Shown here one piece after another: positions 1-9,917 of a stretch of 27,230 nt of DNA; position 1 is the stretch's first letter, and the number at the start of each line of letters is the position of its first letter. Made by a program: the position numbers and the translations under genes. This stretch comes from JBJXHG01 sp046160865 (GTDB lineage: Bacteria > Planctomycetota > UBA1135 > GCA-002686595). Under the pieces are notes generated by a model. That model did no database searches, had not been told where the DNA came from, and was given only the letters and a program-made list of their open reading frames with translations. Location of the stretch: NCBI GenBank assembly GCA_046160865.1, contig JBJXHG010000008.1, forward strand, positions 1 to 27,230, written 5' to 3'.

Positions 1-919
1 CCGCGACCGCGTTCAACATCGGCGGGTTGTAGACGCCGAAGTGCCGCTCGCCGCTGGGCGAGCCGTCCTCGTCGACGACCTCGACCTCACGCCCGGTCAA
101 CGCGCGCGCATGAACATGCGCATCGCGCAACGTCGCCGAGCCCAACAGGAACCGCGGCTTCGAGCCGTAGTGATGCGCGATGCGCACCAGACGACGCAAC
201 ACGTTCGCGACGCTCGATCCGAAGACGCCGCTCCGCGTGTGGACTTCGTCGATGACGATGTAGCGCAGATCGCGGAACAGCTCGGACCACTTCGCGTGGT
301 TGGGCAAGATGCCGGCGTGCAGCATCCACGGATTCGTCAGCACCAAATGACCGCGCGTGCGCAGCGTCTGGCGCACGGTCGGTGCGGTGTCGCCGTCGTA
401 CGTGCACGCGTGCCAGTCTTCGCCGAGCGCTTCGATGCACGACGTCAGCGCGAAGGCTTGGTCTTGGCTCAGCGCCTTGGTCGGGAAGAGGAACAGCGCG
501 CGCGCACGACCGCTCGACTCGAGCAGCGACTGGAGCACCGGGATCGTGTAGCACGCGGTCTTGCCCGACGCGGTCGGCGTCGCGACGAGCACGTCCGCGC
601 CGTCGAGCGCGCGCTCGACGAAACGCGCTTGGTGCGCGTACAGCTCGTGCACACCGCGCGCGGCGAACAGTGCGACGATGCGCGGGTCGACGCGCGCCGG
701 AAACGGTGCGGTGCGCGCCGCGCGCGCCGGCTCGTGGTGCCAATGCTCGAAGCTCGCGCGCCACTGCGGATCCGAGCGCAGACCTGCGGCGAGAGCGCCG
801 AGGCCGTGCTCCTTGCGCGCGCGCCGGCTGCCCCCGCGCCGCGGATGCGGCGCGCCGGCTTGGTCCGTCGGGGCGAAGCTGTGCGGCGAGGGAGCGGGAC
901 GAGGATCGGATTGCGGCAT
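1..919 (-). CDS. DEAD/DEAH-box helicase, MrfA/YprA-like, N-terminal 306 residues (partial)
   Basis: The minus-strand frame is open from an ATG at 919 to the window edge, so the C-terminal part is missing. The translation shows a Q-motif-like YAHQARF (about 94-100), Walker A as ATPTASGKT (113-121), motif Ia FPTKALSQDQ (145-154), a TNPWMLH segment (195-201), the Walker B box IDEVHTRSGVFGSS (223-236) and motif III GSATLRD (260-266). The TASGKT box, PTKALSQDQ and DEVHTRSGVFGS are typical of the superfamily-2 group that carries DUF1998 at the C terminus (MrfA/YprA, Hrq1-like), which are 3'-5' DNA helicases tied to DNA repair. The first 45 or so residues are Pro/Arg-rich and look disordered. DUF1998 and its cysteine cluster would lie left of the window, so the subfamily cannot be confirmed here. 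Confidence 0.85.
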   Translation of the reverse strand, partial: MPQSDPRPAPSPHSFAPTDQAGAPHPRRGGSRRARKEHGLGALAAGLRSDPQWRASFEHWHHEPARAARTAPFPARVDPRIVALFAARGVHELYAHQARFVERALDGADVLVATPTASGKTACYTIPVLQSLLESSGRARALFLFPTKALSQDQAFALTSCIEALGEDWHACTYDGDTAPTVRQTLRTRGHLVLTNPWMLHAGILPNHAKWSELFRDLRYIVIDEVHTRSGVFGSSVANVLRRLVRIAHHYGSKPRFLLGSATLRDAHVHARALTGREVEVVDEDGSPSGERHFGVYNPPMLNAVA

Positions 920-955
920 GATCGCGGCCTCCCGGCGCGCTCTGCCGCGCGCCGT

Positions 956-1121
956 TAGCAGTCCGTGGTGAAAGTGTTCCGAGCCCGAAGGTGGCCCGTG
1001 CACGTCAGAACAAGGAGCGAGACCGCAGGCGAATCGTCGCGATTCGCCGAGGATCGAGCGACGCCGGGCGGGGCGCGAACGGGCCGCTTTCGGGCTCGAA
1101 GCACTTCCACCACGGACGTTA
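956..1121. repeat. Palindromic element with 41-bp inverted arms (MITE/REP-like)
   Basis: The arms at 961-1001 and 1077-1117 are inverted copies with 35 of 41 positions identical. A perfect 9-bp inverted repeat with a 3-base loop (1028-1048) sits at the centre of symmetry. The element is bounded by TA dinucleotides at 956-957 and 1120-1121, although the spacing from TA to the arm differs by one base (GCA on the left, AC on the right). It fills the gap between the helicase start and the end of the DUF4340 gene and has no convincing coding content. It could be a miniature inverted-repeat element moved in trans, a REP-type repeat, or a transcription barrier for the minus-strand operon ending at 1166. 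Confidence 0.7.
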
Positions 1122-1165
1122 GGGGGAGGTTAGGGCTGCGCGGGCGACACCGCAACCACCGCGCG

Positions 1166-2938
1166 TCACGGACCGAGCAGTTGCGTCAGCTGTCCGTGCA
1201 CACGTTGGTCGCGGAGCACCGAGCGCCGGCCGGCGAACTCCACCTCCACCGCTTCCCCTTCGCCGCCGGAGCCGAGTCCGACGACGTAGCTCCGCACGTT
1301 GCCGCCGCGATCGGTGAACTCGACCGTGATGGGCTCACGCAATGGCTCGGTCACGCCGAGCGACCGGTGCTTCGAGGCGCGCACGAACAGCAACGACTCG
1401 AGCAGCGCGGGCGGCAGATCGCGCGCTTCGGTGCCGAGATCCGGCACGGTCCACAGTCCCTTCGAGGTGTGATCGAACGAGCGCCGCCGATCGCCGCCGA
1501 GGATCGTCAAGCGCGCTTGCCCCGCCTCGAGGATCTCGACGACGCGCAGCGTCAGCAGTTTTTCGATCGGCGTCGCGAGCCACTCGAGCACGATCGGATC
1601 GAGGAATGCGACCGCGTCGTCACCGTCACGCCGGAAGCAGGCGAGTGCCGCCGGCCCGTCCTCGCCCGGCACGAGCCCGAAGACTCCGCCCTCGGTCTCC
1701 GCACCGGCGTGGATCGAGAGTCGCGCGCCGCCGGCGAGCGGCACGAACGCCGTCCCGGCGGCGAAGCGCACGAACTCGAGCTTCGAGAGCTCGCCGACGA
1801 GATCGCCCACGCGCGCGGAGTCCGCGGGCACGGGCTCGCTGCGCGGCGCGCCGTCGTGCGCGTGCTCGGCCACCGTCCACGTCGTGCCGGCGCGCGCCAG
1901 CACGAGCTCGCGCTCGTGCGTTCGCAACGTGAGACCGTCGATCGACTCGACCGGCAAGCGGCACACACGCCGGTCGAGGAGCTCGTCGAGCGGCGCGGCG
2001 AGCGCTTGCACGACCGCCCCCTCGACGGCGCACCAGAACGATTGTCCGTCGATGCGCGCGAACCACGCGGCGTCGGCGGCGTGGCCCGGACGGCCGAGCT
2101 CGAGTTTCGACTCCTTGGCGTCGACCGCTACGAGCGTGATCGTCATCTCCGGCGGATCGAGTCCGTAGTCGGCGAGCGCCGCGGCGCCGTCCTCGACGTA
2201 GCGCCGGATCGGCATGCGCGCAGCGCCCTGGATCCAAACGTGCAGCGCGAGCGGATCGAGCCGCGCCGCGCGCGGCGCCGTCGCCCGCCAGCCGCCGTCC
2301 TCGGACAGCGCGTCGAACGCGAGGTCGAGCGGCGGTCCGCCGTCCAGCGCGAGCGAACCACGGCGGTGCACCTCGACGACGCGACGCACGTCGAGCTCGA
2401 GCGCATGGTTCGCCTTGTACTCCTCGACCGAACGATCGAGCGTGGAATCGAGGTCGCGCGTCGTGCGCAGGATGCGTCCGTTCGAGCGCACGTACTGGTG
2501 CTGCCCGTCGATGTCGAGCGCGCCCAGCTCGAGCCGTTGGCGGCTCGGACCGTTGGGAGTCACCCCCTCGATGTCGAGCACGACGCGCGGCGGCTCGAAG
2601 CCGAGCGAACGCGCGTCGCCCTCGGCCGCGACGACGGGCTTCGCGCGGCGCGCGACCGCGGTGCGAACGAGGAAATCGACGAGCGCGCCGTTCGCCGGCA
2701 CGGCGACGGGGTCGGTCATGCGCCAGCGGCCGCTCGGTTCGCGCTCGACGCGGAAGTGAGCGTCGCGCGCGACGTTGTCGACGCGCACGGCCGTGACGCG
2801 CTCGAGCTCGAGGCCTTCGAAGAGCGCGAACTCCTGCTCCGCCGACGCGACTTCCTCGCGCGCGAGCTGCCACCACGCGAGCGCGGAGAGACCGAGCACG
2901 GCCGCCAGTAGACCGATCGTCGTCGCACGCGAGATCAT
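1166..2938 (-). CDS. DUF4340 domain protein of an ABC-2/GldG-type transport operon
   Basis: 590 residues. The start ATG at 2938 overlaps the stop of the upstream GldG-like gene in an ATGA overlap (2935-2938), which fixes the start and indicates translational coupling. One N-terminal membrane segment (about residues 7-25, rich in Leu, Ala and Trp) anchors a large extracytoplasmic domain. That domain holds repeated units of the type ERVTAVRVDN...FRVERE and LGVTEPLREPITVEFTDRGG, the beta-rich repeat pattern of DUF4340. In bacteria these proteins usually follow GldG-like genes, as here. The molecular role is not established; a structural or cargo-facing part of the exporter is the likely reading. 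The next gene downstream is unrelated, and a palindromic element follows. Confidence 0.85.
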   Translation of the reverse strand: MISRATTIGLLAAVLGLSALAWWQLAREEVASAEQEFALFEGLELERVTAVRVDNVARDAHFRVEREPSGRWRMTDPVAVPANGALVDFLVRTAVARRAKPVVAAEGDARSLGFEPPRVVLDIEGVTPNGPSRQRLELGALDIDGQHQYVRSNGRILRTTRDLDSTLDRSVEEYKANHALELDVRRVVEVHRRGSLALDGGPPLDLAFDALSEDGGWRATAPRAARLDPLALHVWIQGAARMPIRRYVEDGAAALADYGLDPPEMTITLVAVDAKESKLELGRPGHAADAAWFARIDGQSFWCAVEGAVVQALAAPLDELLDRRVCRLPVESIDGLTLRTHERELVLARAGTTWTVAEHAHDGAPRSEPVPADSARVGDLVGELSKLEFVRFAAGTAFVPLAGGARLSIHAGAETEGGVFGLVPGEDGPAALACFRRDGDDAVAFLDPIVLEWLATPIEKLLTLRVVEILEAGQARLTILGGDRRRSFDHTSKGLWTVPDLGTEARDLPPALLESLLFVRASKHRSLGVTEPLREPITVEFTDRGGNVRSYVVGLGSGGEGEAVEVEFAGRRSVLRDQRVHGQLTQLLGP

Positions 2939-4569
2939 CGCCGCCGTCTCCACGCGAGGAAGAGACCGCACGCCAAGCACGAGAGCGGCAGGAGCAGGGC
3001 TCCGACGAAATGGATGCGCGCCAGCGCCGTGCCGGACGTCAGGTCGATGCGCCGCGACTCCACGCTCTTGCGCACGACGTGCACGCGGAACTCGCGCGAC
3101 GCGGCTTCGTTGAACAGGTTGAGCACGAGATCGCGGTTGTAGTCGAAGTGCGCGTTCGCAAACGCCAGCGCCGTGCCAAACGCGTACACGCGGCTCTCCG
3201 GCCGTAGCCCTTCGCGCATCGGCCGATCGGCGGGACGCGGCCGCAGCGGCGAAAACTTCGCTTGGAGCGCGAGCACGAACGGACCGCGATCCTCGCCGAG
3301 ATCGGGCGTCCAGTTGCCGAGCGCGCTGCGTCCCGCGCCCGGCTGCGGCAGGTCGCGCCACGCGTCCTCGCCGGTGCGCAGGAGCGGCAGCACGACACCG
3401 CCGGGCGGCGCCGGACCGATCTCGAGCGCGCGCGTGAGTCCGAGCACGACGCGGCGCCCGGCCCGGCGCAATGCGTCCGTCAAGGGTTGCGCGGAGAAGC
3501 CTTGTCCCGAGACGACGATCAGCGCGCACTCCGCTTGTCCTGTCGCCGCTTCGCCGGTGACGGTCGCGATCGGCCGCGCGACGAGGCCGCTCGTCGAGAT
3601 GCGGATGCCGTACGGATCGACGAGCGCGCTCGAGCTGCCTTCGCCGACGAGCGCACCGGCTCCGGGCGCGACGACGAGCGTGCCGCCGCTCTCGACGAAG
3701 CTCGCGAGCTCGCCGCGCTCGAACGGTGTGAAGGGCTGCTCCGGACCGATCACCGCGACGACGCTCGCGTCGCTCGGCAACGCGCCGTCCGCCTCGCCGG
3801 CCCACGTCGCGATCTCGAAGCCGTCTGCCTCGAGCTCGCCGCGCAAGCGCGCGAGCCCGGACTCGTTCGTCTCGTCGAGCGCGCGCTCGCCGTGCCCCGT
3901 CGCGAACACCACCTTCGGTGAATCGCCTTCGACGACCTTCACGATCGCGCCGACGAGCGCTTCCTCGCCACGGAACGACACGATGCGTGCCGGCGCCGGA
4001 GGAGCTCCGCGCGCGATCGCGCTGCCGGGATCGATGTCGGCGAGATCGCCGCGCGTGCGCAGCACGACCTTGCGTTTGCCACGCGACACGACGAGCACGC
4101 CGCCGGGTCCGACGTCGGAGACGCCGAGCTCGCGCAAGCGCTCCTCCGCGCGCGCCGAGCCGCGCATGCGATCGAGGACGTCGTGCTCTCGGATCTGGAT
4201 CCGTCCGGGCGCGCCGTCGCGGAACAGGACGAGCATGCGGTTCGCGCGCACCTGCACTTCCTCGACGACTTGCGCGACGGCGTTCTCGCCGGGCCGGAAG
4301 AACACGTCGATCTCGATCGGCTGCTCGAGGTGCTCGATCGCGTCGCGCGTCTCCGGAGAGAGCGTGTTCGCGCGGTCCGCGGTGAGATCGAAGCGCGCGC
4401 GCAGACCGGATCGCTCCGCGAGCCACGTGACGAGCACGACCACCGCGGTGGCGAGCACGACCGCGACGACGACTTGCGCGGCGATCCAGGCACGCGTCCC
4501 GCGCCCCGTGAGACGCAACGGGACGCTGGTCGGCGTCGCGCGCGCTGGCGTGCTGTCGGGTTCGACCAT
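2935..4569 (-). CDS. GldG-like ABC transporter auxiliary protein
   Basis: 544 residues. The N terminus is cytoplasmic (1-26), followed by a membrane segment (about 27-50) and the family signature FDLTADRANTLSPET (60-74), typical of the GldG/ABC_transp_aux family of gliding-motility-type transporters. The middle region reads like the Rossmann-like, glutamine-amidotransferase-shaped fold of the family (VFATGHGER, a FVESGGTLVVAPG segment). A second hydrophobic segment (HFVGALLLPLSCLACGLFLAW) ends in a basic tail, so both ends are membrane-anchored with a periplasmic domain between them. Five bases separate it from the permease gene upstream, and it overlaps the DUF4340 gene by 4 bases. A longer open frame extends upstream to 5250 but runs through the permease gene and is rejected. 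Cargo unknown; a link to gliding is not implied. Confidence 0.88.
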   Translation of the reverse strand: MVEPDSTPARATPTSVPLRLTGRGTRAWIAAQVVVAVVLATAVVVLVTWLAERSGLRARFDLTADRANTLSPETRDAIEHLEQPIEIDVFFRPGENAVAQVVEEVQVRANRMLVLFRDGAPGRIQIREHDVLDRMRGSARAEERLRELGVSDVGPGGVLVVSRGKRKVVLRTRGDLADIDPGSAIARGAPPAPARIVSFRGEEALVGAIVKVVEGDSPKVVFATGHGERALDETNESGLARLRGELEADGFEIATWAGEADGALPSDASVVAVIGPEQPFTPFERGELASFVESGGTLVVAPGAGALVGEGSSSALVDPYGIRISTSGLVARPIATVTGEAATGQAECALIVVSGQGFSAQPLTDALRRAGRRVVLGLTRALEIGPAPPGGVVLPLLRTGEDAWRDLPQPGAGRSALGNWTPDLGEDRGPFVLALQAKFSPLRPRPADRPMREGLRPESRVYAFGTALAFANAHFDYNRDLVLNLFNEAASREFRVHVVRKSVESRRIDLTSGTALARIHFVGALLLPLSCLACGLFLAWRRRR

Positions 4570-4574
4570 GGACG

Positions 4575-5308
4575 TCAGCTCCAGCGCCGTGTCTCGAGCA
4601 CGCGCACGGTGAGGAACAAGAACAGCCCGGTCCAGGCGACGAAGAACACGACGTACGCACTGTCGAAGATCCCGAGCAGGAACGAGTTCTTCAGGTGGTC
4701 GATCACGTGCACGCGCGCGACGAACGGCGCGATCCATTCGGACGTGCCGAGTCGCGCCAGCAGCGGCAGGAGCACGAGCACGATGTTGAACACGACTGCG
4801 GCGAACGCCGCGACGACCGGAGTGCTCGTCGCGCTGCTCGCGCACAAGCCGATCGCGGAGAACAAGCCGGACGTGAGCACCGCGCCGGCGTAGCCGCCGC
4901 ACAAGACGCCCCAATCGACCTCTGGCCCGACGGTGCCGGCCGTGAACGCGTACACGAACACCGAGCTCCACAAGACCGCCATGAACGTCGTCGCGGCGAG
5001 GAACTTGCCGACCACGACGGCGAAGTCGCTCACGGGCGCGGTCAGCAAGAACTCGAGCACGCCGGAGCGCGACTCCTCGCTGATCATGCGCATCGTGAGC
5101 AAGGGCGGAACGAGCACGAGCAGAGCCCAGAACACGAACGACTCGCCCAGCGCCAGACGCACGGCGTCGTCGACGTCGCCGCGCGCGGTCGCGAGATACA
5201 GCGTGAACAAGTAGCCGTTCAGCGCGAACGCGATGAAGAGCAAGAGCCACGCGAGCGGTGCGAGGAACAGGCCGGCGAGCTCGCGCCGGTAGATCACGAG
5301 CGTGCCCC

Positions 5309-5312
<4 letters not shown>
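4575..5312 (-). CDS. ABC-2 type permease (GldF-like)
   Basis: 245 residues with about six hydrophobic segments, the layout of ABC-2 permeases: LAPLAWLLLFIAFALNGYLF, FWALLVLVPPLLTMRM, then FLAATTFMAVLWSSVFVYAF, a Gly/Ala-rich pair near 140-185, and FFVAWTGLFLFLTV near the C terminus. Between the second and third segments lies RMISEESRSGVLEFLLTAPVS, the coupling-helix region that contacts the ATPase in this family (GldF/NosY type). The ATG at 5312 overlaps the stop of the ATPase gene by four bases. With the ATPase, the GldG-like and the DUF4340 proteins it should form one inner-membrane complex. Confidence 0.9.
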
Positions 5313-6595
<1,283 letters not shown>

Positions 6596-6762
6596 GCGGA
6601 GCGCAGGTTAGCCCTGTCGCGCGGCACGGACAACCGACGTGCCTCGGCACGATGGGTCCACCTGCGCAATCCGTGCGCGGCCGTTTTCGCACAGCGCGCG
6701 ATCCAGAGCGCGACGAGTGTGCGTTCGAGAACCACGAGCGTGCGCTTGCGCGCCAAACGACG

Positions 6763-6798
6763 CGCCGCACGCGCGTCCAGTGGAGCGCGCGTGCGGCG
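6763..6798 (-). terminator. Hairpin downstream of dnaK
   Basis: A perfect 13-bp inverted repeat (arms 6763-6775 and 6786-6798, loop of 10 bases) lies about 35 bases past the dnaK stop. On the minus strand the stem is followed by a short T-containing stretch (CGTCGTTTGG) rather than a long U tract. A second, smaller perfect hairpin (GTCACGC-AGC-GCGTGAC, 6809-6825) lies between it and the stop codon. Together they probably end dnaK transcription and shield the ABC operon start at 6595. The rest of the gap 6596-6832 shows nothing coding. Confidence 0.6.
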
Positions 6799-6832
6799 TC
6801 GAGAACGTGTCACGCAGCGCGTGACGCGCAGA

Positions 6833-8776
6833 TCAGGTCTTCACTTCGAAGTCGGCGTCGACGGCGTCGTCGCGCGCGCCCGAACCGCCCGCGCCCCCCG
6901 CATTCGGTGCACTGCCGGTCGGCCCGCCACCGTTCGTCGGACCCGTCGGCCCGCCGGCTTGCGCGCCGCCGGGCGACTTCGCGTAGACCGCTTCGCCGAG
7001 CTTCTGCGCGCGCGTCTGTAGCGCGGCGACGGCGCGCTGGATCGCGTCCTTGTCCTCGCCCTTCAGCGTTTCCTTCAGCTCGTTGATGGCTTGCTCGATG
7101 CCTTGCACGTCCGTGGCGCCGAGCTTGTCCTTGTGCTCCGCCAAGTGCTTCTCGGTCTGGTGTGCGAGATGGTCGCCTTGGTTCTTGAGATCGACGACCT
7201 CGCGCTTCGCGCGGTCCTCGGTCGCGTGGGCCTCGGCTTCGCGACGCATGCGCTCGATGTCGTCTTTCGAGAGACCAGACGATGCTTCGATGCGAATGCG
7301 CTGCTCCTTGCCAGTTCCCTTGTCGGTGGCCTTCACGTTCAAGATGCCGTTGGCGTCGATGTCGAACGTGACTTCGATCTGCGGCACTCCGCGCGGAGCC
7401 GGAGCGATCCCGTCGAGGTGGAATCGTCCGAGCGTGCGGTTGTCGCGCGCGAACTCGCGCTCGCCTTGCAGCACGTGGATCTCGACGCTGGGCTGACTGT
7501 CGCTCGCGGTCGAGAACACCTGGCTGCGGCTCGTCGGGATGGTCGTGTTGCGCTCGATCAGTTTCGTCGAGACGTTGCCGTACGTTTCGATGCCGAGCGA
7601 CAGCGGCGTCACGTCGAGCAGTACGACCTCGCTGACTTCGCCGGCGAGCACGCCGCCTTGGATGGCCGCGCCGATCGCGACGACCTCGTCGGGGTTCACG
7701 CTCTTGTTCGGCTCCTTGCCGAACACCTTGCGCGCGAGGGCTTGCACGGCCGGAACACGCGTCGAGCCGCCGACGAGGATCACCTCGTCGATCTGCTTCG
7801 GATCGAGGCTCGCGTCTTGGAGCGCTTGCAAGCACGGCTTCTTGGCGCGTTCGACGAGCCCTTCGATGAGCTGTTCGAACTTCGCGCGCGTCACCGGCAT
7901 CTGCAGGTGCTTCGGCCCGGACGCGTCGGCCGTGATGAACGGCAAATTGATGTCGGTCTGCGGCAGCGCGGACAAGTCGATCTTCGCCTTCTCGCAGGCT
8001 TCCTTGAGCCGCTGCAGCGCCATCGGATCGTTGCGAACGTCGATGCCGGAGCTCTTTTTGAACTCGTCCGCGACGTGATCGATGAACGCCTTGTCGAAGT
8101 CGTCGCCGCCGAGGTGCGTGTCGCCGTTCGTCGCGAGCACCTCGAACACTCCGTCACCGATCTCGAGGATCGAGATGTCGAACGTGCCGCCGCCGAAGTC
8201 GAACACCGCGACCTTGCCGCTCGTCTTCTTGTCGAGGCCGAACGCGAGCGCCGACGCCGTGGGCTCGTTGATGATGCGCTCGACCGTCAAGCCCGCGATC
8301 GTGCCCGCGTCCTTGGTCGCCTGTCGCTGCGCGTCGTTGAAGTACGCCGGCACGGTGATCACCGCGCGCGTGACCTTCTCGCCGAGATAGGCCTCGGCCG
8401 CTTCCTTGAGATAGGAGAGGACTGACGCGCTGATCTCCGGCGGCGTGAAGCGCTTGCCGTCGATCTCGACCTTCACGAGTTCCTCGGCGCCGCCGACGAG
8501 CTTGTACGCGACCATCTTCTCTTCCGAGCCGACCTCATGGTGCCGCCGGCCCATGAAGCGCTTGATCGACGCGATCGTGCGCGTTGGATTGGTCACTGCC
8601 TGGCGCTTCGCCGGGGCTCCGACGAGCTTCGTGCCGTCGGTTTGGAAGGCGACGACCGAGGGCGTCGTGCGCGCGCCCTCCATGTTCGGGATGACGACGG
8701 GCTCTCCACCCTCCATCACCGCCACCACCGAGTTCGTCGTGCCCAGGTCGATACCGATGATCTTGCTCTTGCTCAT
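6833..8776 (-). CDS. dnaK: Molecular chaperone DnaK (Hsp70)
   Basis: 647 residues, close to the usual length of about 640. The start at 8776 gives MSKSKIIGIDLGTTNSVVAV with the phosphate-1 motif IGIDLGTTNS at the very N terminus; the open frame continues 37 codons upstream but is not homologous there. Other landmarks are RQATKDAGTIAGL, the phosphate-2 motif VFDFGGGTFDISIL and the adenosine-binding motif VILVGGSTRVPAVQ. The substrate-binding domain has DVTPLSLGIET and ENTTIPT-like RNTTIPTSRSQVF. The helical lid is followed by a Gly-rich tail ending DADFEVKT, a variant of the usual C-terminal EEVD-like acidic end. It refolds proteins with DnaJ and GrpE, neither of which is adjacent. No Shine-Dalgarno sequence is seen. 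Confidence 0.98.
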   Translation of the reverse strand: MSKSKIIGIDLGTTNSVVAVMEGGEPVVIPNMEGARTTPSVVAFQTDGTKLVGAPAKRQAVTNPTRTIASIKRFMGRRHHEVGSEEKMVAYKLVGGAEELVKVEIDGKRFTPPEISASVLSYLKEAAEAYLGEKVTRAVITVPAYFNDAQRQATKDAGTIAGLTVERIINEPTASALAFGLDKKTSGKVAVFDFGGGTFDISILEIGDGVFEVLATNGDTHLGGDDFDKAFIDHVADEFKKSSGIDVRNDPMALQRLKEACEKAKIDLSALPQTDINLPFITADASGPKHLQMPVTRAKFEQLIEGLVERAKKPCLQALQDASLDPKQIDEVILVGGSTRVPAVQALARKVFGKEPNKSVNPDEVVAIGAAIQGGVLAGEVSEVVLLDVTPLSLGIETYGNVSTKLIERNTTIPTSRSQVFSTASDSQPSVEIHVLQGEREFARDNRTLGRFHLDGIAPAPRGVPQIEVTFDIDANGILNVKATDKGTGKEQRIRIEASSGLSKDDIERMRREAEAHATEDRAKREVVDLKNQGDHLAHQTEKHLAEHKDKLGATDVQGIEQAINELKETLKGEDKDAIQRAVAALQTRAQKLGEAVYAKSPGGAQAGGPTGPTNGGGPTGSAPNAGGAGGSGARDDAVDADFEVKT

Positions 8777-8820
8777 AGATGGTCGCGCCGACGGCAGGGT
8801 CGACGCATGGCCGCCCGTCA

Positions 8821-8970
8821 CCAAACGGCGTGCCATTCGCCTGCACCGACGTAAGTCATTACCCGAAGGTGTTTTGGCACCCGTCACCGCGTGGCGATCC
8901 GTGCCAGACTGGCAGGCGACTTCCGCGCGCGAAGCGACCCCTGCCGCGTTGGCAGGACGCGGGGTGGCAC
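8821..8970 (-). promoter_or_regulatory. dnaK upstream region with clustered TGCCA/TGGCA half-sites
   Basis: This is the gap between dnaK (start 8776) and the lamin-tail gene (end 9002). TGCCA or TGGCA occurs at 8831-8835, 8875-8879, 8902-8906, 8910-8914, 8950-8954 and 8965-8969. Two pairs form palindromes: TGCCA-GAC-TGGCA (8902-8914) and CTGCC-GCGTT-GGCAG (8941-8955). On the minus strand 8835-8821 reads TGGCACG-CCGT-TTGGT, close to the sigma-54 consensus except for G in place of the invariant C of the -12 element. No CIRCE element was found. The role is inferred from position only. Confidence 0.35.
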
Positions 8971-9001
8971 GCCTCGACCACCCCGCGACCGGACCGGCGC
9001 G

Positions 9002-9670
9002 TCAGGGACACGCGTCGTTGTCGGCGCCCGGCGTTCCGGCGTCGACGTTCGTCGCGCTGATCGGCGAGGTCGCCGGACACCAATTCGCGCCGCTGTCGTT
9101 CGACAGCGCGTCACGCGCCGCGCCCTTGAGCGACAGCGACTTGCCGGACGCGTCCGGGAACGTGACGCCGTCGTCGTAGTCGACGCGGTCGAGCACGACA
9201 CCGTCCGAGCGCGCGAGGATCACTTGATCCGCTCCGTTGCCGAGGCTGAAGCTCCCGTACACGTAGTCGACCTGCACGCCCCCGTTCGTCGCCGGATCGG
9301 CGTTGCTGCCGAGCACGAGGTAGCGGCCCGGCAGGAAACGCAGACCCGCGCCTCCATTGTTGATGACGTGCTGCGCGCCGCCGTCGTCGGAGAGCACGCA
9401 ACCTTCCAAGTTCACGCGCCACGGCAGCGCGTTGTAGACCTCGATCCACTCGCCGCGCGTGTCGGTGACCGCGGCGGGATCCTTCATGATCTCGGTGATC
9501 ACGATCCAGCCCGATTGCGCAGCGGGACCTTGTGCCGCGAACATCCCGCGTTGCAACAGCGCAAGCCCGACGGACGAGTCCTCGGACGGCGAATAGCGCG
9601 GCGCAGCGGATGCGAGCGGCGCGAGTGAAGCCAGCGCGAGCAGCGCGGCCATCGACGTTTTCTTTTTCAT
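9002..9670 (-). CDS. Secreted lamin-tail-domain (LTD) protein
   Basis: 222 residues. The start at 9670 is chosen because it opens a clear signal peptide: MKKKTSM, a hydrophobic Ala/Leu core, then ASAAP at the cleavage region near residue 22. The mature part contains the lamin-tail domain pattern VITEIMKDPAAVTDTRGEWIEVYNA, then NLEGCVLSDDGG, a FLPGRYLVLGSN strand and a LDRVDYDDG turn, ending in GTPGADNDACP, a common finish for bacterial LTD proteins. These domains are Ig-like beta sandwiches found in secreted or surface proteins; here there is no enzymatic partner domain, so the function is unknown. It diverges from the AsmA-like gene (247 bases between starts) and its 3' end faces the dnaK upstream region. 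Confidence 0.85.
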   Translation of the reverse strand: MKKKTSMAALLALASLAPLASAAPRYSPSEDSSVGLALLQRGMFAAQGPAAQSGWIVITEIMKDPAAVTDTRGEWIEVYNALPWRVNLEGCVLSDDGGAQHVINNGGAGLRFLPGRYLVLGSNADPATNGGVQVDYVYGSFSLGNGADQVILARSDGVVLDRVDYDDGVTFPDASGKSLSLKGAARDALSNDSGANWCPATSPISATNVDAGTPGADNDACP

Positions 9671-9838
9671 GATGATCCAGTCGTCTCCATCGATCGATGC
9701 ACGGCTCCGGCAGTTCGATTCCCGCCGCCGCTCCGGAGCCACTGCGCGATCGGCGGGACCGACCGGGGACCGATCGAGTGAAGCGCGGTTGCACGGAATC
9801 GCCGCAATCCGGCACGCGGCCGCGCACGCGTTCTCGCC

Positions 9839-9855
9839 TTAGCAGCCCGTGGCGA
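9839..9855 (+). repeat. Possible solo end related to the 956-1121 element
   Basis: TTAGCAGCCCGTGGCGA here matches TTAGCAGTCCGTGGTGA at the left end of the element at 956-1121 in 15 of 17 positions, including the TA that bounds that element. No partner inverted copy was seen nearby. It lies in the 9671-9917 gap between the divergent lamin-tail and AsmA-like genes; apart from this and the Shine-Dalgarno of the AsmA-like gene I see nothing else definable in that gap. Confidence 0.3.
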
Positions 9856-9917
9856 GCTCTGTGCCCTCCGCCGGCATCCGGCTATGCTCCGCGCGCGCGG
9901 CGGAGGTCGCGCTGCAC

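Noticed and set aside
965..2911. 648-codon open frame on the plus strand, antisense to the DUF4340 gene
   Set aside because: It is Arg/Glu/Leu-rich with no recognisable domain and mirrors the minus-strand gene, as expected of an antisense shadow in very GC-rich DNA.
8777..9001. CIRCE (HrcA) operator upstream of dnaK
   Set aside because: No TTAGCACTC-N9-GAGTGCTAA-like sequence is present on either strand.
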